The translations under genes were made by a program, and so were the position numbers. From JBHJOF01 sp050330055 (GTDB lineage: Bacteria; Pseudomonadota; Alphaproteobacteria; Kiloniellales; JAKSDN01): DNA of 15,420 bases. The notes beneath the pieces are model-generated. The model was given only the letters and a program-made list of their open reading frames with translations. It searched no databases and was not told where the DNA came from. Shown in pieces: positions 1 through 5,022 of this stretch (within the stretch, counting starts at the first letter, position 1; every line of letters starts with the position of its first letter). The stretch is taken from the NCBI GenBank assembly GCA_050330055.1, contig JBHJOF010000409.1:1-15420 (forward strand), read 5' to 3'.

Positions 1-30
1 GCCGGTTCCGGGGACCGCTACTACGGAGCG

Positions 31-55
31 GGAACTGTCTGTCCACGGCCGCGTT
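31..55 (+). promoter_or_regulatory. EcfG-type general stress promoter for the mgtC-family gene
   Basis: An exact GGAAC (31-35) is followed after 16 nt by CGTT (52-55), the consensus of the alphaproteobacterial general-stress sigma factor EcfG. The start codon at 112 is about 50 nt below the expected transcription start near 62. It is one of six exact copies with identical spacing in the first 4.8 kb, which makes chance unlikely. Confidence 0.82.
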
Positions 56-111
56 GATCGCGGCTAGGCCCTGAAGGGGCGGGCACAGACCGGCGCGAGG
101 AGGCAAGGTGC

Positions 112-705
112 ATGGAGGCTCTCGAGCAGCAGTTGATCTCCTATGTCGGGACTGAGACACCGCGCCTGCTGTCGCGCCTCGGGCTCGCGCTGCTGCTCGG
201 GCTGCTCCTCGGCCTGGATCGGGAGGTCCGCCGCAAGCCGGCCGGCCTGCGCTCACATATGCTGGTTTCGCTGGCGGCCGCCAGCCTTACGATCATGACC
301 TTCCAGATCGTGGCCTCTGCCTCCGAGTTCGATCCGGCGGTCAGGGTGGACCCCCTGCGGCTGATCGAGGCCGTCGTGGCCGGCGTCGCCTTTCTGGGCG
401 CGGGCGCCATCATCCAGGCCCGAGACAACGTCGTCGGCATCACCACCGGCGCCAGCCTGTGGCTTGCCGGAGCACTCGGTGTCGCCTCCGGTCTCGGCGC
501 CTACAAAGTCGCCGTTGTTACGGCCGTGCTCGGCTTCTTCGTCCTCTGCGTGCTCGGCTGGATCGAAGCGCGTATTCAGAATGGGATGGTCGCACGGGCG
601 AGGCGTGACGAGGTCGACTCGAAGAAGCTAGCGTCTCCGCGCCGTGACCAGGAGCACGAGCCAGCCCAGACCCGTGGCCAGCAGAAAGACCATGAGGGCC
701 GGTAG
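112..705 (+). CDS. MgtC/SapB family inner-membrane protein
   Basis: This 197-residue membrane protein has the MgtC/SapB signature: a first helix (about 22-35) running into GLDREVRRKPAGLRSHM (34-50), then helices at about 51-68 and 86-103 with VAFLGAGAII (92-101), then GITTGASLWLAGALG (109-123) and a last helix at about 132-150. The family is linked to Mg2+ limitation, acid stress and ATP synthase modulation, but most members have no assigned reaction. The start is supported by AGGAGG at 98-103, 8 nt upstream. An exact EcfG promoter lies upstream, so stress induction is likely. Residues after about 160 form a charged tail (many R, K, E, Q) encoded by DNA that also encodes the end of the opposing minus-strand gene, so the tail may be non-conserved. 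The large soluble C-terminal domain of Salmonella MgtC is absent. Confidence 0.9.
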   Translation: MEALEQQLISYVGTETPRLLSRLGLALLLGLLLGLDREVRRKPAGLRSHMLVSLAAASLTIMTFQIVASASEFDPAVRVDPLRLIEAVVAGVAFLGAGAIIQARDNVVGITTGASLWLAGALGVASGLGAYKVAVVTAVLGFFVLCVLGWIEARIQNGMVARARRDEVDSKKLASPRRDQEHEPAQTRGQQKDHEGR

Positions 706-864
706 CGCCAGAGCAATCATCGGATTGCCACGGCCAATAATGCTGCCGAAGGGGTCTGCGATCCCGATGTAAAGGGCAACCAGGGCGCTTGCGCAGACCC
801 AGGCCCAGAACAGCCTGCGTCGCCACTTGCCGCGCACGTCCCTAGTCGTGGGAGCTTCCATCAT
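628..864 (-). CDS. Small two-helix membrane protein, general-stress controlled
   Basis: I do not recognise a named family. The 78-residue product has a basic N-terminus (RGKWRRR, 11-17), a hydrophobic helix at about 18-36, a short GIADPFGSIIGRGNP loop, a second helix at about 49-74 and a terminal RRR. This topology fits an inner-membrane protein. The frame is open further upstream (to 1035), but I chose the double ATG at 864/861 because an exact EcfG promoter on this strand ends its -10 element at 874. That would put the transcription start within a few bases of the ATG, making the mRNA leaderless or nearly so, and no Shine-Dalgarno is visible. The last 78 nt are shared, antisense, with the 3' end of the mgtC-family gene. 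Confidence 0.68.
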   Translation of the reverse strand: MMEAPTTRDVRGKWRRRLFWAWVCASALVALYIGIADPFGSIIGRGNPMIALALPALMVFLLATGLGWLVLLVTARRR

Positions 865-873
865 GAGGTTTTC

Positions 874-898
874 AACGCTGGAGCTCGACCGGTGTTCC
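874..898 (-). promoter_or_regulatory. EcfG-type promoter for the small two-helix protein
   Basis: Read on the minus strand, GGAAC (898-894), 16 nt, CGTT (877-874). The start codon at 864 lies only about 10 nt past the -10 element. It stands back-to-back with a plus-strand copy, the two -35 boxes being separated by 15 nt (899-913). Confidence 0.8.
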
Positions 899-913
899 AA
901 AGGCGCCGGAATC

Positions 914-938
914 GGAACCGCCGCGGCAATGCAACGTT
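914..938 (+). promoter_or_regulatory. EcfG-type promoter for the small membrane protein/dodecin unit
   Basis: GGAAC (914-918), 16 nt, CGTT (935-938). The first gene of the unit starts at 1022, giving a leader of roughly 75 nt. It forms a divergent pair with the minus-strand copy at 898-874. Confidence 0.82.
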
Positions 939-1021
939 TTGTTATGGCTTGATTTAGCGAAAGAACCGCACGCAGGGGAACTCTGAGCACGAAGAAGCGA
1001 CGGAAAGGGAGAACCGATAGC

Positions 1022-1180
1022 GTGAAATGGGTCAAGGATAGAGAAGGTTACGAGCATCCGGAGCTCTCGGCGCAGGAGGCCCGCCAGGCCCGGCCCGGCA
1101 GGCCTGTGCTCTATGTGCTGATCGGTGGCGTGGTCGGCTGTGTGCTAGGCTTCGGCATAGCCTGGATCGCAATTGCATGA
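1022..1180 (+). CDS. 52-residue single-helix membrane protein upstream of dodecin
   Basis: This short gene starts at GTG 1022 and stops at TGA 1178-1180. The product has a charged N-terminal half (MKWVKDREGYEHPELSAQEA) followed by RQARPGRPV and one glycine-rich helix (about 29-52) ending at the C-terminus. AAGGGAG at 1005-1011 is a plausible ribosome binding site about 10 nt upstream. The exact EcfG promoter at 914-938 and the dodecin gene directly downstream support a real two-gene stress unit; the stop even overlaps an alternative dodecin ATG at 1177. Short alphaproteobacterial membrane proteins with a similar polar-to-helix junction occur as uncharacterised proteins. No function can be assigned. 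Confidence 0.72.
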   Translation: MKWVKDREGYEHPELSAQEARQARPGRPVLYVLIGGVVGCVLGFGIAWIAIA

Positions 1181-1197
1181 CGACGAGAGAGGGCCCT

Positions 1198-1410
1198 ATG
1201 TCGGACAACGTCTACAGCGTCACCGAGATCTACGGATCGTCCGGGGACTCCCTGGAGGACGCCATGAGGAACGCCGTGGAGACCGCGGGCGAGACCTTGA
1301 GAAATCTCGACTGGTTCGAGGTCTCCGAGATTCGCGGGCACATTCTGGACGGCAAGATCGCGCACTTCCAGGTCGGCCTGAAGCTTGGCTTCCGCTACGA
1401 GCGCGCCTAG
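1198..1410 (+). CDS. Dodecin family flavin-binding protein
   Basis: Dodecins are about 70-residue proteins that form hollow dodecamers and sequester flavins (riboflavin, FMN or lumichrome), limiting photo-oxidative side reactions of free flavin. This product shows the family pattern throughout: VYSVTEIYGSS (5-15), a helix with SLEDAMRNAVETA (18-30), TLRNLDWFEVSEIRGHI (33-49) with W39 at the flavin-stacking position, and AHFQVGLKLGFRYE (55-68) with Q58 at the flavin hydrogen-bonding position. I prefer ATG 1198 (70 residues) because it gives the usual MSDNVY-type start and has GAGAGAGGG at 1185-1193 close upstream. ATG 1177 in the same frame would add seven residues and overlaps the preceding stop. 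It is probably co-transcribed from the EcfG promoter at 914. Confidence 0.95.
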   Translation: MSDNVYSVTEIYGSSGDSLEDAMRNAVETAGETLRNLDWFEVSEIRGHILDGKIAHFQVGLKLGFRYERA

Positions 1411-1444
1411 CGGCCAGGGCCACCGGCTAGAGGCGAGTGACCCC

Positions 1445-1469
1445 GGAACCTTCCGGGGGCGTTGTCGTT
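1445..1469 (+). promoter_or_regulatory. EcfG-type promoter for the Cys-rich protein
   Basis: GGAAC (1445-1449), 16 nt, CGTT (1466-1469). The gene starts at 1526, about 50 nt after the expected transcription start. The -35 box lies in a small inverted repeat (CCCCGG 1441-1446 with CCGGGG 1453-1458), which could also act as a hairpin at the end of the dodecin transcript, but no T-run follows it. Confidence 0.8.
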
Positions 1470-1525
1470 GCCTCTAGCATCATCAAATCAAACTTCCACG
1501 GGGACCCTGCTGGAGGGAGCGGACC

Positions 1526-1759
1526 ATGGCAGTGTGCGACAATTGCGGCAACGACTACGACAAGGCTTTTCAGGTCAAGCTGGGCGGCAAGAGCTACACC
1601 TTCGACAGCTTTGAATGTGCCATCCAAAGCGTGGCGCCGAGATGCGGCCAGTGCGGTACGCCGATCGTCGGGCACGGTCTCGAAAGTGGCGGGAGCTTTT
1701 ACTGCTGTGCCCACTGCGCCAAGCAGAACGGCCAAGCGTCGCTCCAGGACCGTGCCTGA
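1526..1759 (+). CDS. Small eight-cysteine metallothionein-like zinc-binding protein
   Basis: The 77-residue product has eight cysteines in paired arrangement: C4-x2-C7, C31, C40-x2-C43 and C60-C61-x2-C64, plus H50 and H63. The order is an N-terminal CDNCGNDYDKAF knuckle, TFDSFECAI, PRCGQCGTPIVGHG, then FYCCAHCAKQ. This fits a compact zinc (or other thiophilic metal) protein of the kind annotated as prokaryotic metallothionein-like. I infer metal binding from the spacing only, and whether it buffers metal or is a structural zinc-ribbon is not decidable here. GGAGGGAG at about 1511-1518 gives a strong ribosome binding site. A private EcfG promoter (1445-1469) implies stress induction as a single-gene unit, ending in a convergent gap with the CBS gene. 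Confidence 0.85.
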   Translation: MAVCDNCGNDYDKAFQVKLGGKSYTFDSFECAIQSVAPRCGQCGTPIVGHGLESGGSFYCCAHCAKQNGQASLQDRA

Positions 1760-1884
1760 GCGGATTGGCCTCGCCCGGCCCAATTGATCGCAGCAGGGAA
1801 GCGGTTCTGGCCCCGCGGACGCGCGACGACGGCGGCGCCATCAGTCGCGCGCCCGGGCGCTGCCGTGCGTCGCTCGCCCGCTGG

Positions 1885-2307
1885 TTAGTGGCGATGGGGC
1901 TCGGAGATCTGCTCCAGCGCCTCGCTGGCCACGCCGGCGGCGCCGCCGACCGAGAGGTCGCCGAGTGAAACGATGCCGACCAGCCGCTTGTCCCGGTTCA
2001 GTACCGGGAGTCGGCGCACCTGGTTGTCACCCATGTTCGTTGCGACCTCGTCGATCGATTGATCGTCGAAGCAGTACAGGATCCGATCGGACATGACCTC
2101 GCTGACGCGGGTCGCCGTCGGGTCCTTGCCGTCGGCGACGGCCCGCAGCACGATATCGCGATCGGTGACCATGCCGACGAGCCGGTCATCCTCTCCGATC
2201 GGCAGGGCGCCAATGTCATGGTCCCGCATCAGGCGGGAGGCTTCGTTGACGGTCGTCGCCGGGTTGACGAGCGACACGTCGCTGGTCATTACGTCCCTAA
2301 TCTGCAT
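1885..2307 (-). CDS. Stand-alone CBS-pair protein
   Basis: The 140-residue product is one Bateman module. CBS 1 is about 1-58 (QIRDVMTSDVSLVNPATTV, then DIGALPIGEDDRLVGMVTDRDI) and CBS 2 is about 65-125 (VSEVMSDRILYCFDDQSI, then QVRRLPVLNRDKRLVGIVSLGDL). CBS pairs usually bind adenosine nucleotides and act as energy or stress sensors; no effector domain is attached, so partner and ligand are unknown. A GTG at 2316 keeps the frame open, but AAGGAGG lies on top of it and sits 8 nt before ATG 2307, so 2307 is the better start. A one-mismatch EcfG element (2450-2426) precedes it. The gene converges with the Cys-rich gene. Confidence 0.9.
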   Translation of the reverse strand: MQIRDVMTSDVSLVNPATTVNEASRLMRDHDIGALPIGEDDRLVGMVTDRDIVLRAVADGKDPTATRVSEVMSDRILYCFDDQSIDEVATNMGDNQVRRLPVLNRDKRLVGIVSLGDLSVGGAAGVASEALEQISEPHRH

Positions 2308-2425
2308 TGCTTTCACCTCCTTCGGTGTCCCGGGGCTTGGCTGGTTCTACGCGGACGCGGCCGCTTGCCCCGGGGTACGGGGCGACCGCGGGCGGCAGGG
2401 CCAGGTCATCGCTACCTGCTAGCGT

Positions 2426-2450
2426 AACGCGGAGCCGGCGGCGGGGTTTC
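2426..2450 (-). promoter_or_regulatory. Degenerate EcfG-like promoter for the CBS gene
   Basis: Read on the minus strand: GAAAC (2450-2446), 16 nt, CGTT (2429-2426). One -35 base departs from GGAAC. Spacing equals that of the six exact copies, and it lies about 120 nt above the CBS start codon. Plausible but weaker. Confidence 0.4.
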
Positions 2451-2543
2451 ATGCCGCGGGGCGAAATGCTGTCAAGTCCTTGCCCGAGAAACGACGGAGC
2501 CGGGTTGCGATGGTCGCCGGAGCCTCGGGGCCGGAGAAGAGGC

Positions 2544-2568
2544 GGAACCGGCGCGCCGGGGTTTCGTT
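2544..2568 (+). promoter_or_regulatory. EcfG-type promoter for the LigD-type repair genes
   Basis: GGAAC (2544-2548), 16 nt, CGTT (2565-2568). The phosphoesterase gene starts at 2628, about 50 nt below the expected transcription start. Stress control of LigD/Ku genes by the EcfG-type sigma RpoE2 is known in Sinorhizobium meliloti, which fits this placement. Confidence 0.82.
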
Positions 2569-2627
2569 GTAGGCTGGCATCGTCTTGGGCCGTGGCGGCA
2601 AGAGGCCTTCGTCTCAGCAGGACCGTG

Positions 2628-3227
2628 ATGCCGACAAAGAGGTACGAGAAAAAGCGGGACTTCTCCCGCACGCCGGAGCCTCGCGGCAAGCGGCTCGGGT
2701 CGCGCGGGGACGCCATCTTCGTGATCCAGAAGCACGATGCGACGACGTTGCACTACGACTTCCGTCTCGAGGTCGAGGGCGTGCTGAAGTCCTGGGCGGT
2801 TCCCAGGGGGCCCTCGACCGACCCGCGCGAAAAGCGGCTGGCCGTTCCCACCGAGGACCACCCGATCGATTATGCCGACTTCGAGGGCGTCATTCCCGAG
2901 GGCGAGTACGGCGGCGGCACGGTCTTGGTCTGGGACCGCGGCACGTACGAGAATATCACCGAGAAGGACGGCGAGGTCACGCCGACGGCCCAGGCCCTGC
3001 GGCAGGGCCACGTTCTGGTCTACCTGCACGGCAAGAAGCTGACCGGCGGCTATGCCTTGCAGCGGGTCGGCAAGGGCAAGGACACCCGCTGGCTCTTGGT
3101 GAAGATGGACGACGAGGAGGCGGACGCGCGGCGCAACCCGGTATCGAGCGAGCCCAAGTCGGTGCTGAGCGGCCGCACCATCAATCAGATCGCGCGCGAA
3201 GGCGCCCCGGACGAGGCCGAGCCATGA
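2628..3227 (+). CDS. LigD-type 3'-phosphoesterase domain protein
   Basis: The 199-residue product is the LigD phosphoesterase (PE) module on its own. PE domains trim 3' ends (removing 3'-phosphates and 3' ribonucleotides) before bacterial non-homologous end joining. All key residues are visible: H36, H42, D44 and R46 in QKHDATTLHYDFRLE, and H78 and Y82 in EDHPIDYADFEG. Their spacing is the same as H42/H48/D50/R52/H84/Y88 of Pseudomonas aeruginosa LigD. Further family motifs are SWAVPRGPS (55-63) and a glycine-rich GEYGGGTVLVWDRGTY stretch. The N-terminus (YEKKRDFSRTPEP) is the usual LigD PE lead-in. ATG 2628 is supported by AGGA at 2619-2622; an upstream extension is open but reads as low-complexity Arg/Pro sequence. 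The polymerase gene follows after 35 nt, suggesting one operon from the EcfG promoter. Confidence 0.92.
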   Translation: MPTKRYEKKRDFSRTPEPRGKRLGSRGDAIFVIQKHDATTLHYDFRLEVEGVLKSWAVPRGPSTDPREKRLAVPTEDHPIDYADFEGVIPEGEYGGGTVLVWDRGTYENITEKDGEVTPTAQALRQGHVLVYLHGKKLTGGYALQRVGKGKDTRWLLVKMDDEEADARRNPVSSEPKSVLSGRTINQIAREGAPDEAEP

Positions 3228-3262
3228 TGGCTTGGCTGAAGCGCGCGGTTCCGGGAGGTTGA

Positions 3263-4183
3263 ATGACGGCGCAGCCCTTCGTCATCTCGGGCCACGAAAT
3301 CGAGCTGTCGAACCTCGACAAGGTTCTGTTCCCGAAGAGCGGCCTGACCAAGGGAAATCTGGTCGAGCACTACCGGCGCATCGCCGAGATCGCCCTGCCG
3401 CACTACCGCGATCGGCCCTTGAGCATGCATCGCTTTCCCGATGGCATCGAGGGCGAGGGCTTCTTCCAGAAGAACCTGCCGGGCTATTTTCCCGACTGGA
3501 TCGATCGCGTCGATCTCAGGAAGGAGGGCGGCATGGTGACCTACGTGATTGCAAACAACGCGGCGACGCTGGTCTACCTCGCCAACCAGGCCTGCATCAC
3601 GCCGCATCTGAGCCTGGCCCGGCAGGACAGGCCGGATCATCCGGACCGCCTGATCTTCGACCTCGACCCCTCCGACGACGACTTCGGCAAGGTTCAGGAC
3701 GCGTCGAAAAGGCTCAGGGCCCTGCTCGAGGAGCTGGCGCTGACGAGCTTCGTACAGTCCACCGGCTCGCGCGGGTTGCACGTGGTCGTGCCGCTCGACC
3801 GCTCAGCCAGCTTCGACGCGGCCCGCGGATTCGCCCGCGCCTTGGCCGATTGCCTGGCAGAGCGTTACCCAGACTTGCTCACGGTCGAGCAGCGCAAGAG
3901 CAAGCGTGGCCAACGCGTGTTCCTCGACTACCTGCGCAATGCGTACGGCCAGACCGCGGTCGCTCCCTACGCGGTGCGGGCTATCGAGGGCGCTCCGGTT
4001 GCTACGCCGCTCAAGTGGGAAGAGGTGGGAAGCCGCGATCTCTCCCCGCGCAAGTACACGATCCGCAACATCTTCCGCCGCCTGGCGCAGACCGGCGATC
4101 CCTGGTCCGACATCGCCCGCCGCGCCCATTCGCTTGGTGCCGCTCAGGAGAGGCTGGCCAGGATCGACCGGCGACCGGCATAG
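3263..4183 (+). CDS. ligD: LigD-type polymerase/primase (AEP superfamily) for end joining
   Basis: The 306-residue product is the LigD polymerase domain. These archaeo-eukaryotic primase-type enzymes add (ribo)nucleotides to broken ends and bridge them in non-homologous end joining. The metal site is intact: D133 and D135 in LIFDLDPS, and D222 in FLDYLRN. STGSRGLHVVVPL (166-178) with H173 is the nucleotide-binding motif. N-terminal features are SNLDKVLFPKSGLTKG (16-31) and RPLSMHRFPDGIEGEGFFQKN (51-71); YLANQACITPH (105-115) is also typical. GGGAGG (3253-3258) lies 4 nt before ATG 3263. Length matches single-domain LigD polymerases. No ATP-dependent ligase domain is fused and no ligase or Ku gene lies in the window, so these partners must be encoded elsewhere if the pathway is complete. 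Confidence 0.93.
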   Translation: MTAQPFVISGHEIELSNLDKVLFPKSGLTKGNLVEHYRRIAEIALPHYRDRPLSMHRFPDGIEGEGFFQKNLPGYFPDWIDRVDLRKEGGMVTYVIANNAATLVYLANQACITPHLSLARQDRPDHPDRLIFDLDPSDDDFGKVQDASKRLRALLEELALTSFVQSTGSRGLHVVVPLDRSASFDAARGFARALADCLAERYPDLLTVEQRKSKRGQRVFLDYLRNAYGQTAVAPYAVRAIEGAPVATPLKWEEVGSRDLSPRKYTIRNIFRRLAQTGDPWSDIARRAHSLGAAQERLARIDRRPA

Positions 4184-4353
4184 AGCACGGTGACGATCCA
4201 GACCCACTTCGTCGGGTCGCCGTGCTGGCGACTCTCGCGGCCCGGATCGCGCAGCAGCCTGGCTGGAGAGCCGGCGACCAGGAGGCCCCAGACGACGCGG
4301 ACACATGGCTGGGTGAAGGCCGACGTAGGCGTTGACCCGAGAATCGGCGGCAA

Positions 4354-4656
4354 TCACGGCACCTTCGAGGCACGCGGCGGCTTGCGTAGCTGCCAGCGCG
4401 CGATGAAGAAGGCCGGGATGAAAACAACGGTGAGGAAAAGTGCTGCGCCCGCCGGATGTGATATTGCGCCCGCTTGGCCAAGCGCCTGCAAAAGCAGGCT
4501 GAGGGCGGTGAAAATCACGAACGAACTGACCGTGAACACTATGACAAAGATCAGGTAGGCGGCCAGAGGTCGCGTCTGTGCATGCCGGGCGTGCCGGCAA
4601 TAGAAGATGGCGGCTACAAGGAAGGCGGCCCACAGGGCCAAGGCGACAAGGAACAT
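4354..4656 (-). CDS. Three-helix membrane protein, general-stress controlled
   Basis: I do not recognise a family. The 100-residue product has hydrophobic helices at about 1-20, 32-60 and 66-88. A basic loop (CRHARHAQTRP) separates the first two, and a basic tail (RWQLRKPPRASKVP) ends it, which by the positive-inside rule would face the cytoplasm. ATG 4656 is the only sensible start; the Shine-Dalgarno is weak. The support for reality is the exact EcfG promoter on this strand (4751-4727), placing the start about 64 nt below the expected transcription start. It is the third small membrane protein in this stress block. Confidence 0.7.
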   Translation of the reverse strand: MFLVALALWAAFLVAAIFYCRHARHAQTRPLAAYLIFVIVFTVSSFVIFTALSLLLQALGQAGAISHPAGAALFLTVVFIPAFFIARWQLRKPPRASKVP

Positions 4657-4726
4657 CGGCTTAACTGATCAACGGTCAGTAGGCCTGCTCTCTACGGAAC
4701 AGGCGGGACGGAAACTAGAACATCTA

Positions 4727-4751
4727 AACGGCAGAGCGCGTCGCCAGTTCC
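4727..4751 (-). promoter_or_regulatory. EcfG-type promoter for the three-helix membrane protein
   Basis: Read on the minus strand: GGAAC (4751-4747), 16 nt, CGTT (4730-4727). It lies upstream of the ATG at 4656 and points at it. Confidence 0.8.
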
Positions 4752-4865
4752 GGTGCGACATGACTTTGCGTAATGAGCCAAGACATTGAAGCAATCTTGC
4801 ACAACATATCGTCTCTGACGACCGCGCTAGCTCGGAACCGCCGTGTGACAAGCGTGGGCGGCTAC

Positions 4866-4879
4866 GTGGCAATTGCCAC
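4866..4879. repeat. 14-bp perfect palindrome upstream of the ECF sigma gene
   Basis: GTGGCAATTGCCAC reads the same on both strands. It lies about 145 nt above the sigma start codon in otherwise gene-free DNA. It could be an operator for a dimeric regulator; the T-rich stretch just after (about 4881-4886) is too short to make it a convincing terminator. Confidence 0.4.
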
Positions 4880-5022
4880 AATTTTACCCGTGGCGAGCGC
4901 GAAATTCATCACCACGTAGTTGGCATCAGAGCCTTCTCAGCAGTTGTGAATTCGCCCGAGCAGAACGCCGGATGCCGGCGTGGAAACCACCGTGTCGTCA
5001 GAAACTGACCAGGAGGCGGGCA

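Larger units (their letters stand above)
2308..2627. other. Divergent intergenic region between CBS gene and LigD-type pair
   Basis: This 320-base region holds no convincing gene. It contains the minus-strand degenerate EcfG element (2426-2450) and ribosome binding site for the CBS gene, and the exact plus-strand EcfG promoter (2544-2568) for the LigD-type genes. The two -10 elements face away from each other. Confidence 0.6.
4657..5022. other. Divergent intergenic region between membrane protein and ECF sigma gene
   Basis: This 366-base region has no convincing gene. It holds the minus-strand EcfG promoter (4727-4751), a 14-bp perfect palindrome (4866-4879) and the strong ribosome binding site of the sigma gene (AGGAGG, 5011-5016). 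A GGAAC at 4834-4838 lacks a CGTT at the right distance. I could not identify the promoter of the sigma gene. Confidence 0.6.

Noticed and set aside
1441..1458. CCCCGG/CCGGGG inverted repeat as an intrinsic terminator after dodecin
   Set aside because: No T-run follows, and the same bases contain the exact EcfG -35 box, which explains them better.
3232..4335. A long plus-strand frame overlapping the LigD-type polymerase
   Set aside because: Arg/Ala/Gly-rich out-of-frame translation; the true frame (3263-4183) contains every polymerase motif.
4144..4353. A 69-residue minus-strand frame between the polymerase and the three-helix protein, with a short hydrophobic stretch (WVWIVTVLYAG)
   Set aside because: No ribosome binding site, promoter or recognisable family, and it overlaps the polymerase 3' end. 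The 170 bases at 4184-4353 look non-coding, possibly holding a decayed remnant that I cannot identify.
4834..4856. GGAAC upstream of the sigma gene as an EcfG promoter
   Set aside because: The only partner is CGTG after 14 nt; both the -10 sequence and the spacing are wrong, so I did not count it.
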